Source: Hydrangea macrophylla (lineage: Eukaryota; Streptophyta; Magnoliopsida; Cornales; Hydrangeaceae). From it: a stretch of DNA of 64,000 bases. Positions 11,645 through 21,614 of this stretch are shown here, piece after piece. The notes under the pieces were generated by a model. That model ran no database searches, was not told the DNA's origin, and saw only the letters and a list, made by a program, of their open reading frames with translations. The DNA lies in contig CM066987.1 of the NCBI GenBank assembly GCA_033977485.1, positions 73,605,088-73,669,087 of the forward strand, in the 5' to 3' direction. Made by a program: the position numbers and the translations under genes. How positions within the stretch are numbered: the first letter of the stretch is position 1; each line of letters opens with the position of its first letter.

Positions 11645-12411
11645 ATTTCGCTGCAAAACAAAGATTAGATAAAAAAAATATACAGGACCTCACAACTCTC
11701 GCTCACGTGTTTCACTCAACTAGGATGTATCACTCAAGTTCACTCGTGTTTAAACTGAAAATCAATTTGGCTTTTACCCTCTTATGTGCTCACCACTCTT
11801 GCCTTTTTCCACTCGTAGTAATTCTCACTCGGTTCTTATGAAACTGCTCAAACAATGACTAGAATTTCTCAGTAACAATCCATACCCAAACTAGACCAAT
11901 CAAATTTGGACGCTGAAAGCACGACTAAAAACGAACGCGGATGGCTAGGTTTCCAAAAGCACAAAAAAATGGAATTTTCGGAAAAAAAAATTTCGCACTA
12001 TGGAGTAAGGTCAGATTCGGACTCCTTAGACCCCAAATATCACAAAACAAAAATAAAATTTTAAGCCGAGTTTTTGTATTTTTTTTTTTTTTCTAAATAA
12101 TCAGGCAGACTTCACAGTTCACGTATCTGATTCAGGAACCCTAATTCCAAGAAGAAAAAAAAAAAAACCCAGAATAACAACGATCACGAGAATGAACAAA
12201 CACGAAGTAACAAGGGCAAATCACAGATCAGATTCGCAAACCCTAAACACAAAATTCCAGATCGTAATCGAGCACCTTTTTTTTTTATACGGTTCAGAAA
12301 CGAGAACGAATAAGAAAACGAACAGAAACAAAAAACGAATAAGAACAGAACCAGAAGAAACGAATAAGAACAGAAACGAAAAAGATATGATAAACCTGAG
12401 ACTAGAACTGT
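11645..12411 (-). other. Gypsy I 5' untranslated leader
   Basis: 767 bases between the gag start and the primer binding site. They are A/T-rich with homopolymer runs and contain no open frame resembling a protein. Parts resemble the leader of Gypsy II (30739-31529), for example the CACTATGGAGTAAGGTCAGA block, so the two families share ancestry. Confidence 0.7.
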
Positions 12412-12423
12412 GCTCTGATACCA
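12412..12423 (-). other. Gypsy I primer binding site (initiator Met tRNA)
   Basis: The element strand reads TGGTATCAGAGC two bases inside the 5' LTR. It is complementary to the 3' end of plant initiator tRNA-Met, the usual primer of CRM and other chromoviruses. Confidence 0.9.
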
Positions 12424-12425
12424 AC

Positions 12426-13060
12426 TGATACGAACCCCGCCAATAATGTGACGAAACCCGTAACACGATTAATGTCTCAGACCGTTCTACTGTCAGATTC
12501 AATGGAAACCGCGACCCAACACCTATAACAGATGCGAACCTTGGTATAAAGGATGAAGACGCCACAATCAAGGATGGAAAACTCGATTGATAAGTCCAGG
12601 TATGAACGCCACAGAATAAATCTGATAAGTTTGAATAGTTCTTCAAAGAACCAAAGAGAAAACTCTCACAATATTATTAATGATCAAAACTGAATATTAC
12701 AAACCCTAAAACTGTTTAAATAGCTGAGGCTTAAAGTTGGGCCCTTTTAAGCCTACGAAATATTATGGTCCAATATAATTCATCCCAAAACTAAAATAAA
12801 AGGAAACTAATGAATATAAAAAAATCCCTAAGTTGGCATGCAAGCCTATAATTTAATCTAGAGCTTGAATCATGGACACCCAGCCTTGTGGATCACTAGT
12901 ATCCTCCTTTGGGCCACTCAGATTAGTCTCAACCCAAATTTGTTGAACCAGCCCATTGAGATTGTCCTTGAACCGCTTTGCTCGTGCCCTTGTAACCGGA
13001 CCAATTGGCACGTGGTTCGGGTCCGCATTCCACCTTGTGCTAGCCGCCATGTTCTCATCA
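12426..13060 (-). repeat. Gypsy I 5' LTR
   Basis: 635 bp, the promoter-bearing LTR for the minus-strand element. On the element strand a TATA-like CTATTTAAACAG lies at 12712-12723. It is followed on the right by the duplication TTGGG and then by LINE A ORF2. Confidence 0.93.
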
Positions 13061-16000
13061 TTGGGCTGGCTGGAACCCCAATAAAGTAATTTTAACTATC
13101 ATACAAATTACTAGGCAAGTTATCCATGTTAAAATTGAGTCTATGGACCATTTACAGTCTTTTGAGGCCTCTTTTGTTTATGGCTCTAACACTATCCAAG
13201 GTAGAAGGCCCCTTTGGTCTACCTTGAGACATATTGCAGCTTCTATTGGAGATACTCCTTGGATTAGCCTTGGAGATTTCAACTCTGTCTTAAACTCTAA
13301 TGAAATCTTTGAGGGTAAACCAGGGAGAGACCAAGGTGCTGTTGAATTTAATGAACTTGTGAGTACCACTTGTCTTGTAGATCTCAGATTTACAGGTATT
13401 TTCTTCTCTTGGTGCAACCGGCAATTTGACTCCATTAATTTTACCAAAAGAAAGCTGGACAGAGCTCTGGTTAACACAAGATGGCTGGATATATTTCCCT
13501 CTGCTTATGCAGACTTCCCCCCCTCTGGTATCTCTGACCACTCTCCTATTATTGTCCATTTATCTCCGTCTGCTAAACGGAAAGGCAAACCTTTTAAGTT
13601 TTATAATTATTGGACAGAGTTGGATAAATTTAATGATACTGTGAGCACTGCATGGACTAAGCACTTTAATGGCACTTTCCGATTTCAATTATTCCATAGC
13701 TTAAAAAACCTTAAAGGGGCCCTGAAACTTTTAACCAAGGATTCTTTAGGTAGGGAGAGAATCTTAGCTAATAGAGCTGGATGAAAAACCAGGCGACATT
13801 ACCCTTAGAATTCTTGAAAAAGAGCTTATGCAGGTTTACTTAAAAGCCATTCACATTGAGGAGGAAATAGTTAGGCAAAAATCTAGAATTCAATGGCTAG
13901 ATGCTGGGGATAAGAACACTACTTATTTTCACAATTCTGTTAAAAATCGTAGGAACCATAAACGTATTGTTACGCTTGTTCAACCTGATGGTACCAAGAC
14001 CACCAATGAAGAGGAAGCCAAAATAGAAGCGGTGAGATACTTTAAATCTATGCTTGGCACCCCTGCGGATAACCCGTACCCTGGTATTAGTGAACTGAGG
14101 AGGGTCATCCATAAGCGTATCCCTATTGATTTATCTAACCCTATGGATGACATCCCTAACGATGATGAGATTAGGGAAGCCCTCTTTAGTATCCACAACA
14201 ACAAAGCTCCGGGTCCTGATGGATATAATGCTCACTTTTTTAAGAAAACATGGACTACAACTGGACCCTTAGTTACTAAAGCTATCAAAGAATTTTTTAC
14301 TTCGGGCCAATTGTTAACTGAGTCAAATGCTACCATTATTGCCCTCATTCCCAAGATCCTCAATCCCTCTAAGATGAATGACTTTAGGCCTATCTCGTGT
14401 TGTAACACTGTTTACAAATGCATTTCTAAAATTATATCCAAGAGGCTTCAAAAAATTTTACCTTCTCTGGTTGACAAAGCCCAATCTGCTTTTATCAAGG
14501 GTAGGAAAATCAGTGACAATGTCCTCCTTGCCCAAGATCTTATGAGGGACTATCATAAGCCTTCTGGCCACCCTAGAGCCTTGGCTAAGGTTGACCTAAT
14601 GAAAGCTTATGACAGTGTAAGTTGGGAATTTTTACTTGATCTTCTTGATGTTCTTGGTTTTCCTCCTAGGATGCAAGGGTGGATTAGAGCTTGTATTACT
14701 AGTCCTAAGTACTCTATTAACTTTAATGGGGAATCTGTAGGATACTTTGAGGGTGCAAAAGGTCTTAGGCAAGGTGATCCTATGTCACCTTACCTTTTTG
14801 TTCTTGTCATGGATACCCTTAGCCAATTGATTCAACATAACATCCAACGGTCCCCTAATTTTAAATACCATTGGAGATGTGATAAACTAAAGATTTCCCA
14901 CCTTTGTTTTGCTGATGATCTTCTTTTATTTTTCAATGGTGATGTAAATTCTGCGTCAGTTATGAAAAATTCTTTAGATCAATTTTATAACTTTACTGGC
15001 ATGAAGGCTAATAATAACAAAAGCTGTTTGTTTACTACAGGAATGGAGGAAAGCACTTCTAATGATATATGTCGTTGTCTCTCGTTTACTCTTGGTTCCC
15101 TCCCAATGAAGTACCTGGGTGTGCCGTTGATCACCACTAGGCTAAAAAAGGGAGATTGCAATGATCTCATCCAGAAAATCACCTCTAGAATAACTTCTTG
15201 GACTTCTAAATTTCTTTCTTATGCTGGCAGGCTTCAACTTATTCAATCGGTCCTTGTAGGGATACAAAATTATTGGACTGCCATGTTTATTCTTCCTAAA
15301 AGTGTCCTTAAGCATATTGAGAGTTTAATGTGTAGATTCCTTTGGACCGGAGGAACCGAAAAGGCGCATAGTGTTAAAGTTGCTTGGGACTTAGTCTGTA
15401 GACCTAAGAAGGAAGGGGGTCTTGGTCTCAAAAACCTTACTCAATTGAATTCTATTTTAAATCTTAAACATATCTGGGCTATTTTTACTTCTAAAACCAA
15501 GTCCCTTTGGGTGGACTGGATACATGCTTACATGTTGAAAGGGAAAAGTTTTTGGGAAGTAAAGACCCCATCCCAATGCTCTTGGTATTGGCGAAAGCTC
15601 CTTAAACTTAGGACTATGGCTAGACCATTGCTTAAGCATAGAATTGGTAATGGGTGTGGCACCTTTCTCTGGTATGATAACTGGCATCCTATGGGTCCTA
15701 TTTTGGATAGAGTTGGAAGACGTGTCCAATATGATGCTGCTATCCCTTTAAATGCCAAAGTATCTGATGTTATTAATGGAAGTGAATGGAATTGGCCTCT
15801 TACAAACACTCTTGAATTAATGGATATTAGAGGCCAATTACATTCCTTGCCTCTCCCCACTACCACAAGTGACGTGATTCAATGGTTACCCTCCCCAAAT
15901 CATGTGTTTTCTTCTGCCAACACTTGGGATTATATTAGAACTCACTATCCCAAAGTCCCTTGGCATGGCCTCACACGGTTCCCGGGTTATATCCCTCGAT

Positions 16001-16461
16001 ATAGTTTTATTATGTGGTTGGCCATCCTCCATAGATTATCCACACATGATAGAATCTATACGTACACACCAGGACCTCTTGCTTGTGTTCTTTGTCACAA
16101 AGCTTTGGAATCTCATGACCATTTATTCTTTAATTGCTCATATTCTTCTTATGTGTGGCAGGGAATTCTTAATAGGTTGGGAATCTCTTATTCCGCCCCC
16201 TCTTGGGATGATCTTGTGGCGTGGGCAGCGAATAAGTGGAAAGGGAAGACTCCAAGGCAGGTTGTTCCTAAAATGTGCATTGGTTTGGTTGTGTATAGCA
16301 TTTGGAAAGAAAGGAATGCTCGCAGTTTCAAACTTGAAGTGAAGCCTAAGGAAAGAGTGTTACAAGACATCTGTCTCCAGATTTCCTTACAGATTCAAGC
16401 AACATGGAAGAACGATCCCCATCTCCCTCAGTACATTGATAGATGGGCCATTACTACATAA

Positions 16462-16746
16462 TTGGGCCGTTTTTGATTTGGTCCCCCTTTTTGACATACT
16501 TGACCTTGCCTTAATGTAAATCTCATGTTTTTGTTGTGAGTTTTGTATGTTTGCTTTGTGCATTTGGTTGCTAGGATGGGTCTCTATCTTGGTTTTTGGC
16601 TTTTGATTTTTTCCTATCCGATGTTGCATTGTTTGGATGCGTTTTCTTTTTTGCGCTGATTGTATATCCTGGGGTATGCCCCTTGTACTTTTGTACAGTG
16701 CCGTTTGACTTTCTTTTCGTTAAATTTACCTTTTTTTCCGAAAAAA
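16462..16746 (+). other. LINE A 3' UTR and tail
   Basis: The 3' UTR ends with the family signature: TATCCTGGGGTATGCCCC (hairpin 16671-16682), TTGTACTTTTGTA, then TTTTTTTCCGAAAAAA. The signature recurs in every LINE 3' end in the window. Confidence 0.8.
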
Positions 16747-16749
16747 GAC

Positions 16750-17856
16750 TTACGTTGGGCCCCACCAGCTACATTGTGCTCCTGACCTTGCGTAACCCCC
16801 ATGTGATAAATAGCAGCATTGCCCGGATTTATAGGGCTTTACAATTCGCAGGTCATTCTCTTTATGGCTGGTAATATGACTAAGGCAAGAGGCATTAATT
16901 GCCGATTTGATATCATAGGGAGTAGTCTTGTCTAAAGTAGCAGCAAGGACATCATCATTAGGTTGAACCGGAGTGGACGTGTGCGCGGGGTCCACAAGAA
17001 CGTGGCCAGCATGGAGCCTCAACGGCAAGATGATGGGATCAGTAAGAGAAGGGCACGTGGCTTCAATAGAGTTGACTTGCGTAGCATTAAAAGAAAAGGT
17101 GTGATCAAAAGGACTAACTGGCATGGCACGGGTCCCACAGACATCATACTGCATGTAAGGACGGCTGGCATTAGCCGAAAGAGGGTGATTTTCTCCCAAG
17201 AGCACGTCGATTACACTCACACGCTCCAACACATTGGATTCTCTAATGCAACCATGAATAGGGTCCAAAAAAAAAAAACCATGAATAGGGTCAAAGCCAT
17301 CTTTAGCACTTGGCGCAAGATCATCTTGAATCTGTTTCTTGTGATCATAGCTTATCGGTCCCAAACAAATCTCAACTTCATCCAGATCATGAGATAGTAA
17401 CCCCTTAGTGACAAAAGAGTCGCCCTGGAGAACCTCAATCGAAAACAATGAACCAGCATCAATAACACTTGGCCCATTTTGGGGTCTCCTCTTTTTTGCA
17501 AGCTCACAGGAATCATGAGTAGATCGGAAAGAGGATGTCTCCACCACATCTATGTCTTCATCTGATCCACCCATATTTTGTTCAGCAAAACAAAATCCAT
17601 CTACCCCATTAGCAGCTTTCAAACCCTCCAAAATACCAATAGAACTGGTTTCCTCCACCAAACTTTCTACATTTGAAGCAACACCAGGACTAACTACATT
17701 TTCAACACACTGAACAACATCTTCAATAGATTCATAAGGAAAAGGAATCGTAACAGTCCTCTTAGCTTTGATATTCAACTTGCTCACATTTTTAGGAAAA
17801 AGAAAGAGCTTCTCTTTCCTTTTCTTAGCACTAACACTCTTTACACAAGGGATCAT
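16750..17856 (-). pseudogene. E1 ORF1, N-terminal half
   Basis: 368 open codons from an ATG at 17856 (MIPCVKSVSAKKRKEKLF). This is the variable N-terminal half of a LINE ORF1, homologous to E2 from 37170. The last about 30 residues are out of frame: the frame matching E2 (YHMGVTQGQEHNVAGGAQRKS) is in 16750-16802 one frame over, so a frameshift lies between about 16800 and 16870. At 17251-17292 the frame contains a 27-base insertion made of a 15-bp duplication around C plus A11, adding nine codons without breaking the frame. No known domain is recognised in this half. Confidence 0.75.
17251..17292 (+). repeat. Tail-only LINE micro-insertion with 15-bp TSD
   Basis: ACCATGAATAGGGTC occurs at 17251-17265 and 17278-17292, separated only by C plus eleven A. 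The structure is that of a target-primed insertion in which only the A tail was copied. Confidence 0.7.
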
Positions 17857-17864
17857 CTTGAGAT

Positions 17865-17898
17865 TTCTAGAGAGAAGGGAGAGCTTCTCTCTCTAGAA
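17865..17898 (-). promoter_or_regulatory. 11-bp inverted repeat at the E1 5' end
   Basis: TTCTAGAGAGA (17865-17875) and its complement TCTCTCTAGAA (17888-17898) with a 12-base loop, at the extreme 5' end of E1. It matches the hairpin at the start of LINE A, so E1 shares both ends with full LINEs. Confidence 0.6.
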
Positions 17899-18511
17899 TT
17901 CATTTTTTGCTCAACTGGAATCTGAACTTCATACTCACCTAAACAGACTTTTACTAAGAAACAACACGCAATTCTGATTCACGGATTGAGTTAGACACGA
18001 ATACACAAATTTATAAACTTAAAGCTTCTAAAACTAGGTTTTGGAGTTTTGAGAGACCAAAATGGGTTTCGGCACTCGGAATGACATAGGACCAGAATCT
18101 AAACTTCACACTCATCTAAATAGACTAATAGCAAGAAACGAATCGCAATTCTGATTCACAGATTACAAGTCAGACGTGAATATGCAAATTCGTAGAAATA
18201 AGTCTTCTAAAACTATGTTTTAGTATTTTAAGGGACGAAAATGGGTTTCAGCACACGGAATGACATGGGACAAGAATCTAAACTTCACACTAACCTAAAT
18301 ATACTTGTAGAAAGAAACGACACATAATTTTCGATTCACGGATTGCAAGTTAGACGCAAATATGTAAATTCATAGACTTAAGCCTTCTAAAACTAAGTTT
18401 TGGGGTTTTGAGAGACCCAAATTAGTTTCGGCACTCGGAATGACATATGACCAGAACCTAAACTTCAAGCTAAACTTCAAGCTCACCTAAATATGCTTGA
18501 AGGAATAAATT

Positions 18512-18612
18512 ACATGCAAATCCGATTTTCGAAAAAAAGACGTGCAATTTGGCTTTTTTCTTCATTCACCAATTTCTGAAAAAAAAAAAAAAAAAAAAAA
18601 AGACATGCAATT
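18512..18612 (+). repeat. Double LINE 3'-end micro-insertion in satellite
   Basis: The monomer is opened twice at the same site, giving three versions of ACATGCAA. The inserts are TTCGAAAAAAA, and a segment of about 50 bases starting GGCTTTTTTCTTCATTCACC that ends in CTGA plus a long A run. The second matches the last about 30 bases of the LINE H 3' end. Unit B carries the same structure at 24771-24868. Confidence 0.65.
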
Positions 18613-19081
18613 CCGATTCACGAATTACAAGTTAGACTTGAATAAGCAAATTAATGACTTAAGCCTTCTGGCACACGCACTGACATGGGATAGAAATTTA
18701 CACATCATACTCACTTGATTAAACTTGAAGGAAGAAACGACATGCAATTTCGATTCATGGATTGCAAGTTATACGCGAAAGCATAAATTCATAGACTTAT
18801 TAAGCATTATAAACCAAATATTTGGTGTTTTGAGAGACCAAATTGGGTTTCGGCATTCGGAATGACACGAGAACGGATCCTAAATAGACTTGTAGGAAGA
18901 AATGACACGGAATTATAATTCACGGATTGCAAGTTAGAGGCAAATATGCAAATTTATAGACATAAGCCTTCTAAAACTATGTTTTGGGGTTTTGAGAGAC
19001 CAAAATTAGTTTCGGCACTCGGAATGACATATGACAAGAACCTAAACTTCAAGGTAACCTAAATATACTTGAAGGAAGAAA

Positions 19082-19175
19082 TGACATGAAAATCCAATTT
19101 TCGAAAAAAAAGACATGTAATTTGGCTTTTTTTATTCATTCACAAATTTTCGAAAAAAAAAGACAAGCATTCCCG
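19082..19175 (+). repeat. Second double micro-insertion in satellite
   Basis: Same layout as 18512-18612 with sequence divergence: GACATG repeats flank TTCGAAAAAAAA and GGCTTTTTTTATTCATTCAC... ending TTCGAAAAAAAAA. It is repeated in unit B at 25339-25430, so the two modified monomers are related by duplication inside the HOR. Confidence 0.65.
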
Positions 19176-20110
19176 ATTCACGAATTACAAGTTACACTTG
19201 AATACGCAAATTATAGACTTAAGCCTTCTAAAACTATGTTTTTTTTGTTTTTGAGAGACCAAAAATGGTTTTGGCACTCGCACTGACATGGGATAGAAAT
19301 TTACACATCCTACTCACCTGAATAAAACTTGAAGGAAGAAATGGCATGCAATTTCGATTCACGGATTGCAAGCTATACGCGAATGCACAAATTCAGAGAC
19401 TTAAGCATTATAAACCTAAGTTTTGAGGTTTTGAGGGATCAAAATAGGTTTCGGTACTCAGAATGACATGGGACCGGAACCAAACTTCATACAAATAGCC
19501 TAGTAGAAAGATACAACGCGTAAGTCTGATTCACGCATTACAAGTTAGACACGAATATGAAAATTATAGACTTAAGCATTCCAAAATTATGTTTTGAGGT
19601 TATGAGATATCAAAAATGGTTTCGGAGCTCGCACTGACATGGGTCAGGAATCTACGCATCATACTCACCTGAATAAACTTGTAGGAAGAAACGGCACGCA
19701 ATTTTGATTCACGGATTGCAAGTTAGACGCGAATACACAAATTCATAGACTTGAGCTCTATAAACCTAAGTTTTTCGGTTTTGATAGACCAAAATGGTTT
19801 ACGGCATTCGAAATGACACGAGAAGGGAACCTAAACTTCACACTCACCTAAATAGACTTCTAATAAGAAGCGACATGCAATTCCGATCCACCGATTGTAT
19901 GTTAGACACGGATATGCAAATTCAATGACTTAAGCCTTCTAAATCGAAGTTTTGGGTTTTTGATAGACCAAAATGGGTATCGGTACTCGGAATGACAATG
20001 GACTGGAACCTAAATTTTATACTCACCTAAATATATACTTGTAGGAAGAAATGACACGCAATTCAGATTCAAGGATTGCAAGTTAGTTGAGAATATGCAA
20101 ATTCATCGAC

Positions 20111-21300
20111 TTTTTTTTTTCGGAAAAAGGGTAAATATATTCCAAAAAAACTGTACACATGTACAAGGGGCATACCCCAGGATAAGACATTAAAAGCACA
20201 TCAAGAGGACCGGTGGAAAATCCACTCACAAAAAGATGAACTACAACATAGACACCTTAAAATAAAAGAAACAAAAGAACAAGGGGCGTACCCCAGGATA
20301 AGCAGTAAGCTCAGAACGAGGACTAGTGGCAGTAAAGGCCACTAAAAAAGAAAGCAATCAACACTCAGAAGCATAAGAGCACATCAAACAACAATAGTGA
20401 CAAATGGAGCCAATTCCAAAAAATAGAGGCTATGTCCAGGGTGAAGCAAAGAAATCAAGCTGGGGATGATGTTTCCATTTGGACCTAATCTGGAGATTTA
20501 TTTGGAAGATAAAGTTTTGCAGTAGTTGATCTTTGGGAGTATATGTGCCACTGAACTTTCTATTGTTCCTTTCCCTCCACAAGCCATAGACAGTGACCCC
20601 AAGACAAATTTTTGGTATAGCTTGATGGATTTTCTTCCCCTTCCATTGTTGTGTCATCCATCTAATAGTGGTATCCCAATTAGTCCTGTTCTATGTAAGC
20701 CCACACCTGTTCATCAAACTCTGCCAAACAAAAGAGGCATAAGAACATTGAAAAAATAAATGGTTGTGAGATTCCATATGACTATGGCATAACATGCAAG
20801 CAAGTGGACCAGGAGTAAAAGTGTAGATTCTATCGTGGGTTGCAAGTTTATTTTGAACAGCAAACCATAAGATAAAATTCTGCCTAGGGGTGCACCCTGA
20901 GAACCAAACAAGTTTGTCCCAAAGGACCTTAGGAGAAGCAACTCTAACATGATCCCAAATATGAGAAAACTTATAATTTCCATTTGGGGAGGTGGTCCAT
21001 AAGATACTATCAGATAAATCAGAAGGTTTATACAAACCAGATAAGAGGTCTCGAACTTCATTTAATCCAATGGAGTTAGACCCAGGCCAGACCCAATCGT
21101 GGTTCCTTATAATAGATGCTACTTTTGCATAGGTATCAATAGCAGCATTGTATGCAATCCGATTAGTATACTTTTCAAACAAAGGGCCACTTGGAAGCCA
21201 ATTGTCGAACCAAAGGGAAGTATGTAGCCCATTACCAATTTTATGTTTTAGTAAAGGCCTAACTATTCCCCTAAGCTTTAACAATTTTCTCCAATACCAA
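20111..21300 (-). mobile_element. 5'-truncated LINE with a doubled 3' end
   Basis: A minus-strand LINE of 1190 bp in satellite unit B. The T run and TTTCCG-type terminus are at 20111-20125. Two copies of the 3' hairpin occur, GGGGCATACCCC at 20167-20178 and GGGGCGTACCCC at 20283-20294, 116 bases apart. The 5' end is cut in ORF2 at the SWYWRKLLKLR region. Compared with the uninterrupted copy at 1207-1239, about 33 bases of satellite are missing at the right side, and no clear target-site duplication is present. Confidence 0.87.
20430..21300 (-). pseudogene. LINE ORF2 C-terminal fragment
   Basis: The frame encodes the region after RT: WYWRKLLKLRGIVRPLLKHKIGNG..., LWFDNWLPSGPLF, and zf-RVT (CMLCHSHMESHNHLFFQC), ending QLDFFASPWT. 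An in-frame stop at 20691-20693 breaks it. It is most like LINE M (60540-63145) and LINE B, a different subfamily from LINEs F, G and H. Confidence 0.85.
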
Positions 21301-21614
21301 GAGACACCAAAATGGATTTCGGCACTCGAAATGACACCCTAAACTTTATACTGATCTAAATAGACTTGTAGAAAGAAACGACATACAATTTTAATTCACG
21401 AATTGCAAGACAGACACGAATACCCAAATTCATAGACTTGCCTTATAAAATTAAGTTTTGTGGTTTTGAGAGACCAAAATGTGATTCAGAACTCAGAATG
21501 ACAACGGAATGGAATCTGAACTTCATACTCACCTAAACAGACTTTTACGAAGAAACAACACGCAATTCTGATTCACGGATTGAGTTAGACACGAATACAC
21601 AAATTTATAAACTT
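21301..21614. repeat. Satellite, HOR unit B (uninterrupted E1 site)
   Basis: Matches 1240-1463 joined directly to 17931-18012, so this is the empty version of the site where E1 inserted in unit A. It ends in TTATAAACTT (21605-21614), the target duplicated by the next LINE. Confidence 0.9.

Larger units (their letters stand above)
6458..13060 (-). mobile_element. Gypsy I: CRM-like Ty3/Gypsy chromovirus, degenerate
   Basis: A complete 6603-bp LTR retrotransposon on the minus strand with 635-bp LTRs (6458-7092, 12426-13060) and a 5-bp duplication TTGGG (6453-6457, 13061-13065). It lies in LINE A ORF2. The primer binding site matches initiator Met tRNA and a purine tract abuts the 3' LTR. The LTRs differ at only about 5 of 635 sites by eye, so insertion is recent. 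The polyprotein nevertheless carries about six frameshifts or stops. CRM assignment rests on the pol sequence style, the lack of a classical chromodomain, and a TRARAKRFK-type C-terminal (CR) motif coded inside the 3' LTR. Confidence 0.9.
6247..16461 (+). pseudogene. LINE A ORF2: endonuclease/reverse transcriptase, broken
   Basis: ORF2 encodes the nicking endonuclease and reverse transcriptase for target-primed reverse transcription. It starts at the ATG overlapping the ORF1 stop (MIISCWNIRGLN, first endonuclease motif), is split at 6457 by Gypsy I, and resumes at 13066 (IWAGWNP). The endonuclease continues with GDFNSVLNSNE and SDHSPIIVHL. Near 13780 a small deletion with frameshift stops the frame (TGA at 13782-13784). 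From about 13786 the frame is open again to 16461: RT with NKAPGPDGY, KVDLMKAYDSVSW, GLRQGDPMSPYLF and FADDLLLF, then zf-RVT (CVLCHKALESHDHLFFNC). No RNase H domain is seen. The piece at 57218-59386 is a near-identical relative. Confidence 0.92.
2957..16746 (+). mobile_element. LINE A: full-length L1-type LINE, split by Gypsy I
   Basis: A plus-strand LINE inserted in E1, flanked by a perfect 15-bp target-site duplication GACTTACGTTGGGCC (2942-2956 and 16747-16761). Its own sequence is 2957-6457 plus 13066-16746, about 7.18 kb. Order: 5' inverted repeat (2974-3007), pyrimidine-rich 5' UTR, ORF1, ORF2 overlapping the ORF1 stop by one base, a 3' UTR of about 285 bases with the hairpin GGGGTATGCCCC at 16671-16682, and a short A tail. 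The structure is complete, but ORF2 is disabled by Gypsy I and by a small deletion near 13780. Confidence 0.93.
1464..17915 (-). mobile_element. E1: ORF1-only LINE ('half-LINE'), split by LINE A
   Basis: On the minus strand the element runs from 17915 (5') to 1464 (3'). Its own sequence is 16747-17915 plus 1464-2956, about 2.66 kb; the rest is LINE A with Gypsy I. A 15-bp target-site duplication, TGGAATCTGAACTTC, flanks it (1449-1463, 17916-17930). The 3' end has the LINE family tail: hairpin GGGCTATACCCC at 1526-1537, then ATTAACCATTTTTCCGAA and a long A tail (T run from about 1464). The 5' end (17865-17898) is the same TTCTAGAGAGA inverted repeat found in LINE A. Only an ORF1 is present; no endonuclease or RT sequence occurs between the ORF1 stop and the tail. 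It was presumably mobilised in trans by a full LINE. Confidence 0.85.
17916..20110. repeat. Satellite array: rest of HOR unit A and start of unit B
   Basis: About 12 monomers of roughly 180 bp; the CACGGATTGCAAG box recurs at about 18161, 18341, 18623, 18761, 18926, 19183, 19365, 19537, 19715, 19894 and 20075. Two monomers carry extra segments (18512-18612, 19082-19175) made of short LINE 3' ends. At 19921 the pattern restarts with the same sequence as 1013, ending unit A at 13 monomers. A LINE insertion ends the block at 20110. No gene is seen; the 60-70-codon frames are accidental. Confidence 0.9.

Noticed and set aside
12412..12423. tRNA gene remnant at the GCTCTGATACCA sequences (also 31530, 60230)
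   Set aside because: Only the 12 bases complementary to the tRNA 3' end are present beside each LTR; they are primer binding sites.
17916..20110. CRISPR-like or protein-coding repeat array
   Set aside because: The units are about 180 bp with no conserved short repeat and unique spacer pattern, and no frame persists across monomers; it is a satellite.
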